The translations under genes and the position numbers were made by a program. A DNA stretch of 64,000 nucleotides from JAFGPL01 sp963781805. GTDB taxonomy: Bacteria > Bacteroidota > Bacteroidia > Bacteroidales > UBA10428. Below are positions 37,825 through 47,010 of this stretch, piece after piece. The notes under the pieces are model-generated. The model saw nothing but the letters and a program-made list of their open reading frames with translations, did not search any database and had not been told where the DNA came from. The first letter of the stretch is position 1. The number at the start of each line of letters is the position of its first letter. The stretch spans positions 3,720,001 through 3,784,000 of the forward strand of contig CAWAHF010000004.1 of assembly GCA_963781805.1 (NCBI GenBank), read 5' to 3'.

Positions 37825-38280
37825 CTACTTAGGCATTCCTCCGAATATTTTTACCAGGGTACGGTGAAATTTATGAATGCCGGCAGTTGGTTCGGCGAAC
37901 ATAAAGGCACATTTTTTATAGATGATTTCCACCTGGTACTCTTCGGCAATTTTAATAGTTTCTTCGGTTTCAGACATCTGCTGCACCCAGATATTCGGAA
38001 TCCCCTTGCCAATGGCTGCACGCAGAATGGTATCTGTCTCCTCTTTTGGGGTAACAATCAGCAAACTCTTGATACCTGAAGGAATTTCTGAAACATCTTT
38101 ATAGCATTTTGTTCCCTCAATTTCTTCGGCTTTTGGATTGATGGGAATAACTTCCATTCCCTGCTTCAGCAGCTCTTTATAAATTGCATAACCAAATTTT
38201 TTAGGATTTCTTGAAACTCCTGCAACAGCTATTTTACGTGGTTCAAAGAAATTTTCAATGGCTTTTTTCGTTACTTTCAT
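37825..38280 (-). CDS. CoA-binding domain protein (YccU-like)
   Basis: A 151-residue Rossmann-fold protein: IAVAGVSRNPKKFGYAIYKE near the start, VIPINPKAEEIEGTKCY, SLLIVTPKEETDTILRAAI and IYKKCAFMFAEP. This matches the stand-alone CoA_binding_2 (YccU) family; the ligand is CoA or a similar nucleotide and the role is unknown. Single gene, divergent from the LEA-type lipoprotein, downstream side facing the repeat patch. Confidence 0.88.
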   Translation of the reverse strand: MKVTKKAIENFFEPRKIAVAGVSRNPKKFGYAIYKELLKQGMEVIPINPKAEEIEGTKCYKDVSEIPSGIKSLLIVTPKEETDTILRAAIGKGIPNIWVQQMSETEETIKIAEEYQVEIIYKKCAFMFAEPTAGIHKFHRTLVKIFGGMPK

Positions 38281-38330
38281 AGGTAGGTTTTTAAATGATT
38301 TTGGAATTAAGTCTTAAAATTAATAAATCC

Positions 38331-38338
38331 TATATTTG
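38331..38338 (+). promoter_or_regulatory. -7 box for the LEA-type lipoprotein gene
   Basis: TATATTTG fits TAnnTTTG and lies 29 nt before the chosen ATG at 38367; the -33 TTG is not at the usual distance. It supports 38367 over an earlier in-frame ATG at 38295. Confidence 0.5.
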
Positions 38339-38366
38339 TCTAAAAGTATCAATAATAAATATTTTT

Positions 38367-38834
38367 ATGAGGCTAAAGAGGAAATCGTTTTTTTTAATGC
38401 TTGGCATTTTATTATTATTTATTTCATGCGGTGAAATTCAAAACATTGAAATTCGGGGAGCCGATAATTTCAAATACAAAGGATTTAAAGGGAATCATGT
38501 GCAATTTGAGGCAGATATTGATGTATTCAATCCAAGCAATCATAAGATAAAGGTGGTTGAGATGGATGTTAAACTGCTTGTTAACGATATGTATCTCGGC
38601 AGACTGCAAAATTCAGAAGATATTGTGATTTTACCACATACTGACGGATATATCACAGTGCCTCTTAGCTTAAGAATAACCAACTTGTTTTCTGGTATGG
38701 GCACCATTAATAAATTATATAATCAGCACAATCTGAAAGTGGAAGTGGATGGTTATGTTAAGGCAAGAACTGCCTTCATTACCAAGAAGGTAAAAATAAA
38801 TAAAACCACATATGTTGATTCCCTGAAGAAATGA
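38367..38834 (+). CDS. Lipoprotein with LEA type 2 (WHy-like) domain
   Basis: From 38367 the protein has 155 residues. A lipobox (MLGILLLFISC, Cys at 21) is followed by one LEA type 2 domain: FEADIDVFNPSNHKIKVVEM, VNDMYLGRLQNSEDIVIL, TVPLSLRITNLFSG. In bacteria such domains occur in envelope lipoproteins; the function is unclear. The earlier ATG at 38295 would bury the signal behind 24 residues and lies upstream of the -7 box. It is followed after 53 bp by the SPOR-domain gene. Confidence 0.8.
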   Translation: MRLKRKSFFLMLGILLLFISCGEIQNIEIRGADNFKYKGFKGNHVQFEADIDVFNPSNHKIKVVEMDVKLLVNDMYLGRLQNSEDIVILPHTDGYITVPLSLRITNLFSGMGTINKLYNQHNLKVEVDGYVKARTAFITKKVKINKTTYVDSLKK

Positions 38835-38887
38835 AGATAATACTTTGGTAAAAATTGATTAATTTTGCAGTCGAATTTCAGGTCTGA

Positions 38888-39343
38888 GTGAAAGTGAAAA
38901 ATTTACTGTTCATTACGATGTTAATCATGGCAGGAATGCCTGGTATTTTTGCGCAAAGCAGTGTGGATATTTTTAAAAAACTCGAATCCAAATCGATAAA
39001 TGGAGGAGCTGTGCATATTGCGCAAAGCGATAATATCAAACACGTATTTTACATGCACCTGCAGGCTCAGCGAAAAATTACCAGAAACAACGGTTGGAGA
39101 ATCTGCGTATTTGCAGACTCGGGTCAGGAAGCCAACAGGAAAGCAGAAAGTGTAAGATCAATTTTTATTACCAGATTTAGGAATGTACGATCTTATAAAA
39201 TATTTAATTATCCTTTTTACAGGGTTTATGTGGGAGATTTCAGATCAAAAAGCGAAGCAATGAAATTTTTAAAAGTACTGGAACGGGAATTTCCAAATGC
39301 GTATATTGTTCCGGATGTTATTTCGCAACCGGGCGTAAATTAA
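38888..39343 (+). CDS. Exported SPOR-domain protein
   Basis: A 151-residue protein starting at GTG (38888; a second GTG two codons later is equally possible), with signal peptide LLFITMLIMAGMPGIFAQS. The C-terminal ~75 residues form a SPOR fold (GWRICVFADSGQEANRKAES; YPFYRVYVGDFRSKSEAMKF), which binds denuded septal peptidoglycan. A TAATTTTGC -7 box lies at 38860-38868. The PurF-like gene follows after 17 bp. Confidence 0.82.
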   Translation: MKVKNLLFITMLIMAGMPGIFAQSSVDIFKKLESKSINGGAVHIAQSDNIKHVFYMHLQAQRKITRNNGWRICVFADSGQEANRKAESVRSIFITRFRNVRSYKIFNYPFYRVYVGDFRSKSEAMKFLKVLEREFPNAYIVPDVISQPGVN

Positions 39344-39360
39344 ATTGAGAGGCGGTAAGC

Positions 39361-41259
39361 ATGAGTGATGAGATAAAGCATGAGTGTGGAATTGCCCTGG
39401 TGAGACTACTCAAGCCGCTTGAATATTATCAGTTAAAATATGGTACATGGAGATATGGTTTGCAAAAACTGTATCTTTTAATGGAGAAGCAGCATAATCG
39501 GGGCCAGGATGGTGCAGGTATAGCCGGTATTAAATTGGACCTCGAACCCGGAAATGAATACCTTCATCAGGTGAGATCTATCAAATCTTCGGCTATAAAT
39601 GATGTTTTTAAAAAGATTGAAAATAATTTCGATAAACATGGAAACCACCCGGATCGTCTTACAGATCCTGTATGGGTAAAACAAAATCTGCCTTTCGCCT
39701 GTGAACTGCTTCTCGGGCATCTGCGTTACGGCACACATGGTAAAAACAAAATTGAAAACGTGCATCCCGTAACACGGTTAAATAACTGGAAGACCCGAAA
39801 CCTGGTACTTGGCGGTAATTTCAATCTGACCAATGTAGATGAACTTTTCCAGATCTTAATCGATCTGGGTCAGTCGCCCAGAGATTTTATCGATACGGTG
39901 ATTATGCTCGAAAATATCGGTCATTTTCTGGATACGGAAAATCAGAAAGAGTTTGATAAGTATAAAATGCAGGGATATTCCAACAAAAATATTTCCCAGC
40001 TGATTGCCGAAAATATCTGCGTTGAAAATATCCTTCGTGAATCAAGTAAGAAATGGGATGGGGGATATGTAATTGCCGGACTGATTGGTCATGGCGATGC
40101 ATTTGTCATCCGGGATCCCTGGGGCATTCGACCTGCTTTTTATTATTACGATGAGGAAATTGCAGTAGTAGCCAGTGAACGGCCTGTACTTCAGACAGTG
40201 CTTAATGTCGATTTCGACGATATAAAAGAAGTGAATCCGGGCGAAGCCATCATAATAAAGAAAAACGGCAGAGTATATACCAGTGTAATTCGCGAACCTT
40301 ACGAAAGAAAGTCATGTTCATTTGAACACATCTATTTTTCCCGCGGCAGTGATAAAGAAATTTATAAAGAGCGTAAAATGCTCGGAAACCTTCTTACTCC
40401 CCAAATCATCACTGCGGTTGACGGGGATCTTGAAAATACGGTCTTTTCCTTTATTCCAAATACCGCTGAATCTGCCTTTTATGGAATGGTTCAGGGCATT
40501 GAGGAACATATGAAAAATGAGTGGAAAGAGAGAATTTTAAAACATGGGAAAGACATTACTGAGAAGGATCTGGAACACCTGCTTTATTTAAAACCACGTA
40601 TTGAGAAAGTTGCTATCAAGGACATAAAACTGAGAACTTTTATTTCGCAGGATAAAGGCAGGGACAATCTGGTCGGTCATGTGTATGATATAACCTATGA
40701 TACTATCCGCAAAGGAGCGGATAACCTGGTAGTAATCGACGACTCAATCGTCAGGGGTACTACGTTGAAATACAGTATTATCCGGATACTCGACCGTCTG
40801 CAGCCGAAACGAATCGTTATTGTTTCCTCATCGCCCCAGATAAGGTATCCCGACTGTTATGGAATCGATATGGCAAAACTAAACGATTTCATTGCGTTCA
40901 GGGCAGCAATAGAATTATTGAAAGAAACGGGCAAGGAAAACATCATCAACGAGGTATATAAAAAATCCAAAGGACAGGAAGAATTTCCCAAGGAGCAAAT
41001 AGTGAATTATGTTAAAGAAATTTATAATCCATTTACTCAGGATCAGGTTTCAGACAAGATAGCCCAATTGCTTAAAAATTCCACCGTTAAAGCCGACCTG
41101 AAAATCGTTTATCAGACCATCGAAAACCTTCATATTGCCTGTCCGAACGATTTGGGCGACTGGTACTTTACCGGCGATTACCCGACTCCCGGAGGCAATA
41201 AAGTTGTCAACCAATCATTTATTAATTTTATCGAAGGCAGAAATATCAGAGCCTATTGA
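39361..41259 (+). CDS. Amidophosphoribosyltransferase-like protein (PurF family, long form)
   Basis: A 632-residue protein. The N-terminal class II glutamine amidotransferase domain begins MSDEIKHECGIALVRL, so the nucleophile would be Cys9 after removal of an eight-residue propeptide; RGQDGAGI and LLGHLRYGTHG follow. The phosphoribosyltransferase domain has the PRPP loop VVIDDSIVRGTT near residue 460. The long insert (about 180-240) and ~130 residues after the PRPP loop make it longer than classical PurF (about 470-510). Bacteroidota often carry this long paralogue; whether it feeds purine synthesis or another pathway cannot be told. It is 17 bp after the SPOR gene. Confidence 0.85.
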   Translation: MSDEIKHECGIALVRLLKPLEYYQLKYGTWRYGLQKLYLLMEKQHNRGQDGAGIAGIKLDLEPGNEYLHQVRSIKSSAINDVFKKIENNFDKHGNHPDRLTDPVWVKQNLPFACELLLGHLRYGTHGKNKIENVHPVTRLNNWKTRNLVLGGNFNLTNVDELFQILIDLGQSPRDFIDTVIMLENIGHFLDTENQKEFDKYKMQGYSNKNISQLIAENICVENILRESSKKWDGGYVIAGLIGHGDAFVIRDPWGIRPAFYYYDEEIAVVASERPVLQTVLNVDFDDIKEVNPGEAIIIKKNGRVYTSVIREPYERKSCSFEHIYFSRGSDKEIYKERKMLGNLLTPQIITAVDGDLENTVFSFIPNTAESAFYGMVQGIEEHMKNEWKERILKHGKDITEKDLEHLLYLKPRIEKVAIKDIKLRTFISQDKGRDNLVGHVYDITYDTIRKGADNLVVIDDSIVRGTTLKYSIIRILDRLQPKRIVIVSSSPQIRYPDCYGIDMAKLNDFIAFRAAIELLKETGKENIINEVYKKSKGQEEFPKEQIVNYVKEIYNPFTQDQVSDKIAQLLKNSTVKADLKIVYQTIENLHIACPNDLGDWYFTGDYPTPGGNKVVNQSFINFIEGRNIRAY

Positions 41260-41692
41260 ACTGTTTTTTCCCCTTACGAAGTCTTTCATGATTCCCAGAT
41301 AACATTAATCTCTTTCCTGAAATTTATTTCCCGATGGTGTTGTGATGTGTCTTTTATATGTTTGCTTTAATTCCTGTATTCTTTTCTATTATAAGGTATT
41401 CAGAGTTGTTATTTTAATTCATTACCGACCTGTTGGAATGTTAACAGGGAATGTTTAATTTAGATAACCGATTTAGTTTCTTACTGTCAGGAGACATTAA
41501 CCCGCATTATTGGCTGCACCGGGCTAAAGGTTCATAAGTTTTGTAAATTATGAATTTTCAGGGTTAAACAAGCGCTCTCGAAACTTGTTTATAAAAGTAC
41601 CTCCTTGCGTAATCAGAATGAAATCAGATAATTCAAAAACAACGGAATCCGGTCATCCGAAAAACAGGAACACCTTTCAGACAAATTTTTTT
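41260..41692. other. Intergenic region before CAP-domain gene
   Basis: No RNA or repeat was recognised. Two in-frame upstream Met codons for the CAP gene (41585 and 41618) lie here. No consensus promoter was seen. Confidence 0.4.
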
Positions 41693-43930
41693 ATGCGAAT
41701 TTGTTTTAAATCACTCTATTTTTCCGGTTGGCTGATTATCTGGCTAACTCTGTTAAATTCTGCAAGTCTTTCTGCCCAGTCACCTGATTCCAGAATTGAT
41801 ATTTATAACCCAAACATGAGATTGCTGGAATATCTTGTAAAATTAGAGATTGACAGCATTCGAAGAAATAATTTCCTGAAGCCGTTATATAACGATTCCA
41901 TTTGTTTTCTGGCCGCTAAAGACCAGGGAGAATACCTGATGGATTATGATGAAATCAGCCATTTTCGTGAAGAAAATCCTGCAAAAAGAAGTCCGCAGGA
42001 CAGAGCTGATTTTTATGGGGCAAAAGGGTACAGGGTTGGTGAAAATATCGTCAAGTTGTATGTGGATATGCCTTTTCTGTATTCAAAGGGCGCTATCAAG
42101 ATGAGAAATGTTATGATTCGGACCTATCAGGAAACGGCAAGATTTATTGTACAGGCATGGGTGAATAGCGCGGAACATTACGTCAACATTTTATCTACTC
42201 TGTATGATGTAACGGGAATTTTTGCCGTATTCAACGAAGATAACAGATCGCTCATCTGTGTGCAGGTTTTCGCGGATGTGGACAGTTCGTACAGGCTGAA
42301 ATCCTACCCCTCAGTCTTTCCATATGACAAAATTATAACCGGCACGGAAACCCTGCAATTTTCAGATACAGAGGGGGGACAAAACTGTAATTTTAACAAT
42401 GCATGGGGTCTGGATTTGATGGGCGACAGCAGAGACCTCGATTCTTCGAAGGTTTTAAATAATATTTTATCGAATTGTTTCGTGATTTTAAAAGATCATG
42501 ATTTGTTTATCAATTTTGGATTGTACAATGCGGCTATAAAACTCTTCGGGGGTGAAAATGACGGTCTGGCTCTTGAAATGGTCCCTGAAGATATATATTC
42601 CTGCAGGAATCAGAATCAGGCGGTTCATGATTTCCCTGAGAATTGTCCTGTGAAAGGAATGATCACCAGACCCGTTTTCAGGGATAAAATTCTTAAAAAA
42701 AATCTTCAGTTTAAGGATATTCATTCGAACCAGAAATTTTTAATTCCATTGGCAGGTATATTACCTGATGTGAATTTGGATTCCTTTGAAACAAACATCC
42801 TGGTAATTAAGAACAAAAAAATCTGGAGAATTATTCAGACCCATCATTTGTGCGGCAATATGCCTGAGGTTAATCTTCTTCCCCGGGTATATCCCGGAGA
42901 TCAACCGGAGCATGATAAATTTGAAGATTCGATTTTTTTAGCCGCCAATTCAACTACGGGATATAACATTAATCCGACAGATACCATATCTTGGATGATA
43001 TCGGAATATAACCGGATATTTGAAGATTTTCTTTCATCATGCGGACAGGATGCTAATAACTGCGAAGGAGACAGTGAATATAACCAGTTGAATTCAATTC
43101 AATACTACTTGTTAAGAAAGTATCAGCAAGCTGAAATTGATTATAGTCGTATACGTTCGCTTCCGGCACTCATTACAGATGATCAGGGTAATCTGACACG
43201 ATATCAACCCTTCGGGAAACTTTATTATGACCGGGTGATGTTTGAATATACCCATAATCCTTCTGAAATGACAGGTGACAGACTGCTCAATATCCTTGCC
43301 ATGCTTAAAAAGCTGAGAAATCCACTACCTGAAGTTCTGTATAATTACTGGGCTTTAGATATCCGTATGCAACATAAAAGTGTTTCTGATAATTTTACAC
43401 CTGCAACCTTGCGCGAGATTGCAGATGTGATTGATCGGTCCAGGGGAATAGTTCCGCAAAACTACCTGGATACGCTCACATTGTTTTACCATTTCACAAA
43501 GATTCATGACAGCTACCAAAACGAACTAATCGATTTACGGCAAATTTATAAATCGATGGATTTTATCTATAATTTTTATTCGGCAAACAACATATCTGTT
43601 GACGACAAAGTAAAGATCGCCAGACTTTTTATCCTGTTCCGGTTGTACAATTTCGCATTTCAATTGTTAGAACCGGTGATACAATCCAATTCCTTTTATA
43701 AAGAGGCATACATACTGGATTTAAAACTGTATTATTCGGGAATGATAGTGAACCCTTCCCTTAAGGAATATTACTCCCGGTTGATTGAGGCTTCCGATTT
43801 TCTTACGGATAAAGAATGGACCGGTCTCTTTGAAGGACCTTGCCGTATTAATTTCCAGAACCTGAACTACAAGCCTTTAAGAATGTTGTATTGTGCCAAG
43901 AAAAGAAACATGGAACTTAGTAACAGGTGA
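41693..43930 (+). CDS. Large secreted protein with N-terminal CAP (SCP/PR1-like) domain
   Basis: From the ATG at 41693 the protein has 745 residues and a clear signal peptide (FSGWLIIWLTLLNSASLSAQ). Residues ~25-190 fit a divergent CAP domain: LEIDSIRRNNFLKPLYND, FLAAKDQGEYLMDYDEISHF, YRVGENIVKLY, FIVQAWVNSAEHYVNILS, TGIFAVF. The remaining ~550 residues have no recognisable domain; a Cys-containing block (FLSSCGQDANNCEGD) and helical repeats toward the end are visible. CAP proteins are extracellular and often bind lipids or peptides. The frame is open from 41585, but that start adds 36 polar residues before the signal. There is no T9SS sorting domain. Monocistronic. Confidence 0.65.
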   Translation: MRICFKSLYFSGWLIIWLTLLNSASLSAQSPDSRIDIYNPNMRLLEYLVKLEIDSIRRNNFLKPLYNDSICFLAAKDQGEYLMDYDEISHFREENPAKRSPQDRADFYGAKGYRVGENIVKLYVDMPFLYSKGAIKMRNVMIRTYQETARFIVQAWVNSAEHYVNILSTLYDVTGIFAVFNEDNRSLICVQVFADVDSSYRLKSYPSVFPYDKIITGTETLQFSDTEGGQNCNFNNAWGLDLMGDSRDLDSSKVLNNILSNCFVILKDHDLFINFGLYNAAIKLFGGENDGLALEMVPEDIYSCRNQNQAVHDFPENCPVKGMITRPVFRDKILKKNLQFKDIHSNQKFLIPLAGILPDVNLDSFETNILVIKNKKIWRIIQTHHLCGNMPEVNLLPRVYPGDQPEHDKFEDSIFLAANSTTGYNINPTDTISWMISEYNRIFEDFLSSCGQDANNCEGDSEYNQLNSIQYYLLRKYQQAEIDYSRIRSLPALITDDQGNLTRYQPFGKLYYDRVMFEYTHNPSEMTGDRLLNILAMLKKLRNPLPEVLYNYWALDIRMQHKSVSDNFTPATLREIADVIDRSRGIVPQNYLDTLTLFYHFTKIHDSYQNELIDLRQIYKSMDFIYNFYSANNISVDDKVKIARLFILFRLYNFAFQLLEPVIQSNSFYKEAYILDLKLYYSGMIVNPSLKEYYSRLIEASDFLTDKEWTGLFEGPCRINFQNLNYKPLRMLYCAKKRNMELSNR

Positions 43931-44134
43931 GGAGAACTCCTGCGATCGGCTAAGGGAAGATAGTTTACCAGTAAATGTATCGTGACAAACCGTAGACATG
44001 AGGGAGTACCCCTCCGTTCTGCGGACACCTCCCCTAACTATCCTTCCCGAAAAGCTTCGGATAGCGGGGGGCAGGGGAGGAAAAGCCCAAGGTTATGATA
44101 CCTTCCAGTTTTAAGGCGGGACAGGTTTTTTTAT

Positions 44135-44390
44135 CAAAGGGGAGAAATCCCCCGACCGCTTGAAAGCGGCCACCCCCTTTTTCAAAGGGAGGAAATCCCC
44201 CGACCGCTTGAAAGCGGCCACCCCCTTTTTCAAAGGGAGGAAATCCCCCGACCGCTTGAAAGCGGCCACCCCCTTTTTCAAAGGGAGGAAATCCCCCGAC
44301 CGCTTGAAAGCGGCCACCCCCTTTTTCAAAGGGAGGAAATCCCCCGACCGCTTGAAAGCGGCCACCCCCTTTTTCAAAGGGGGAATATCC
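44135..44390. repeat. 48-bp tandem repeat, about five units
   Basis: The unit contains two palindromic parts, CCGCTTGAAAGCGG and CCCCCTTTTTCAAAGGGAGG, repeated with 48-bp period and almost no divergence. 48 is a multiple of 3, so all frames stay open on both strands and give spurious repetitive proteins (16-residue period). The second palindrome is related to the C5/G5 hairpin of the DUF559 elements. It lies between the CAP gene and rtcB. Confidence 0.9.
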
Positions 44391-44584
44391 CACACTACTT
44401 TTGGTATCTGTTTCACCTCTGCGAGAGATATTTCAGCGAATCTCTGCGTCAATCTGCGGGAAACCTCTTCCTGTTTGTAATATAATAGCTATCGACTTGA
44501 TTCATAAACATTTTCTATCGAAGAACTTAATTTAATTTTTTAAAACTCCCACTTTCATAGTATATTTACATTAAATCCGCGGGA

Positions 44585-46006
44585 ATGAAAAAATTAAAAT
44601 TCCGCAGCAAAGAAATTGAAAAATTAGGCTTTCCTGCAGGTGAACCGATAAGCCTGGTCATCAATATTGTACAAAAACATTTCAAACGAAGTGACAAGTC
44701 GGATGTATTTTCCCTGTTGGAAGATGTATTGAAAAATCCCCGAAAGTATAAAGATGATCCCAGGCTGAACAAATTATCCGAAAAACTCCTTAAACCTTCA
44801 AAAACTGAAAAGACTCAAAAACCTGTAACTTTTGAACACCGGCTTGAACCAGCACTTAAAGATTATGTCATTTTTGGTCGCGAACACATTGAAGCCGAAG
44901 CCCTGAATCAGATGGACACTGCCATGCGGTTGCCTATTACAGTAAAAGGGGCATTGATGGCGGATGCCCACAGTGGATACGGACTTCCCATTGGCGGTGT
45001 GCTGGCCACAAATAATGCCGTTATTCCATATGGGGTAGGAATGGATATCGGTTGTCGTATGTGTCTTTCGGTATATGCCATCGATCCGGCAATCATTGAA
45101 AACGACAAAGGCAAATTAAAGAAATTATTACTGGAACATACCCGGTTCGGACAAAAAGACTATTTCAGAGAGAAAAAGGAGCATGAGGTACTGGACAGGG
45201 ATGAATTCAATCTGGTGAAATTTTTGAAAGGCATGAAGGATAAGGCCTATGAACAACTGGGGACCTCCGGCAGCGGGAATCATTTTGTGGAATTTGGTAC
45301 CCTGGAATTACCTGAAAATAATGATTTCAATGTTCAGAGCGGTTCTTATCTTGCGGTTCTTTCACATTCCGGTTCCCGGAATTTCGGGGCAAACATTGCG
45401 CTGCATTACACCCGGCTGGCTAAATCTCAATGTCAGCTACCCAAAGGAGCAATCAATCTTGCATGGTTTGATCTTGCCTCGGAAGATGGAATGGAATACT
45501 GGCTGGCCATGAACCTGGCAGGCGACTATGCCCAAGCCAATCATCAGATCATTCATAAAAAAATAGCGAAAGCCCTTGGTGAAGCTCCCCTGTTTGTGGT
45601 GGAAAACCATCACAATTTTGCATGGAAGGAGAAACTGGAGGACGGACAGGAGGTAATTGTACATCGCAAGGGAGCTACTCCTGCGTCCACGGGAACTTAT
45701 GGCGTTATTCCGGGATCGATGACACTGCCCGGCTTTATTATCAGGGGCAAAGGTAATCCGGTTTCACTGAACTCTGCCTCACATGGCGCCGGCAGACAAA
45801 TGTCGAGATCAAAAGCTAAGGAACAGTTTACAAATAAAGCTTTGCAACAAATATTGAAAAAAGCCGGGGTTGAATTGATAGGCGGTGGGACAGATGAATC
45901 TCCCATGGCTTACAAAGATATATATCAGGTGATGGAATTCCAGAAAGATTTGGTGGAAATAACAGGTACTTTTTATCCAAAGATTGTGAGAATGAGCGCG
46001 GAATGA
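44585..46006 (+). CDS. rtcB: RtcB-family RNA ligase
   Basis: A 473-residue RtcB homologue: VKGALMADAHSGYGLPIGGV, PYGVGMDIGCRMCLSVY (metal-binding Asp and Cys), GTSGSGNHFVEFG, LAVLSHSGSRNFGANIA, ATPASTGTYGVIPGSM and SASHGAGRQMSRSKA, with the His that becomes guanylylated. The C-terminal IGGGTDESPMAYKDI is also conserved. RtcB joins 2',3'-cyclic phosphate and 5'-OH RNA ends with GTP. Residues ~1-75 form an N-terminal extension. No RtcA or archease lies next to it. It is flanked by repeats on both sides. Confidence 0.92.
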   Translation: MKKLKFRSKEIEKLGFPAGEPISLVINIVQKHFKRSDKSDVFSLLEDVLKNPRKYKDDPRLNKLSEKLLKPSKTEKTQKPVTFEHRLEPALKDYVIFGREHIEAEALNQMDTAMRLPITVKGALMADAHSGYGLPIGGVLATNNAVIPYGVGMDIGCRMCLSVYAIDPAIIENDKGKLKKLLLEHTRFGQKDYFREKKEHEVLDRDEFNLVKFLKGMKDKAYEQLGTSGSGNHFVEFGTLELPENNDFNVQSGSYLAVLSHSGSRNFGANIALHYTRLAKSQCQLPKGAINLAWFDLASEDGMEYWLAMNLAGDYAQANHQIIHKKIAKALGEAPLFVVENHHNFAWKEKLEDGQEVIVHRKGATPASTGTYGVIPGSMTLPGFIIRGKGNPVSLNSASHGAGRQMSRSKAKEQFTNKALQQILKKAGVELIGGGTDESPMAYKDIYQVMEFQKDLVEITGTFYPKIVRMSAE

Positions 46007-46059
46007 AAAAAGTGGCAGTTCCACCTGTGCTAAAGCTTCGGTGGACAAAGGGCAGGAGC

Positions 46060-46745
46060 AGTGGCAGGTGCAAGGGGTAGTGGGCAGTTCCATCTTCGCT
46101 TAAAGCTACTCCTTTGCTGGCCGGAGTTTGCAAAAGGAAAAAGATTTAACCGCAAAGCACGCAATGAATGCGCAAAGTACGCAAAGAAAGATAATTAATA
46201 TTACCATATTTGAACCCCAACTCCCTCATACAAAGTCATGCCGAACTCCCGCCTCCCAAAGCTTTATGCGACGGGCAGGTGATTTGGCATCTCACATACC
46301 TGCGTTCCCATTTCTTTTTATCTCTCCTAACCCCTCTGTGTCTCCCTTGTCTACCCTTCACTATGCGCTTATTCTGAAGATATAAGCTTCGATGGACAAA
46401 GGGCACTAATAGCGACAGTGGCAGTTCCATCTTTGCTTAAAGCTTCCACTTTGCTAGTGCGAGTTTACAAGAGGTAAAAGAGTTAACCGCAAAGCACACA
46501 ATGAATGCGCAAAGTAGGCAAAGAAAGATAATTAATATTACCATATTTGAACCCCAACTCCCTCACATAAGGTCATGCCGAACTCCCCCCCTCCCAAAGC
46601 TTTATGCGACGGGCAGGTGATTTGGCATCTCACATACCTGCGTTCCCGTTTCTTTTTTATCTCTCCTGCCCCACTGTGCCTCCCCTGTCTATCCTTCACC
46701 ATGCGCTTACGCTGAAGTTCCGGTGCAAACATATGGCTAAGGCTG
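46060..46745. repeat. Two-copy tandem duplication, about 341 bp apart
   Basis: Words GTGGCAGTTCCATC, TTAACCGCAAAGCAC, AAAGATAATTAATATTACC, CAAAGCTTTATGCGACGGGC and TTTGGCATCTCACATACCTG occur first at about 46065-46330 and again at about 46418-46655 in the same order, with roughly 90% identity. No credible gene; open frames inside it are artefacts. The rest of 46007-47010 is pyrimidine-rich low-complexity sequence. Confidence 0.85.
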
Positions 46746-47010
46746 GCGGAGAAGGAGAGATATAAGCTAATTGCTTATAAAAGTCTGTCTTTATCAGAAC
46801 AATCAGGCTGGGTGTTCTGAAAGTTAAGGAACTTATTTCAGGACTAGAAAGTGCGAATTTTCAATTCATGACCCCTATTTTCCTTATTCCCCTTATTCCC
46901 CCTATTTCCTTATTCCTTCTTTGCATCTCTCTCCCTCCACCTTCCTGCTGAATATCATATTTTTAAAAATGTATTTAATGTAAATTCGCTTAACGAACCA
47001 CACAACTTAT

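Noticed and set aside
37738..38104. Plus-strand proteins opposite the CoA-binding gene
   Set aside because: Antisense frames of a well-supported gene.
44034..44480. Three long repetitive proteins on both strands
   Set aside because: They result from a 48-bp repeat that keeps all frames open; no start context and composition follow the DNA repeat.
46128..46732. Small proteins in the 341-bp duplication
   Set aside because: Frames are on both strands, not conserved between the two copies, and lack any motif.
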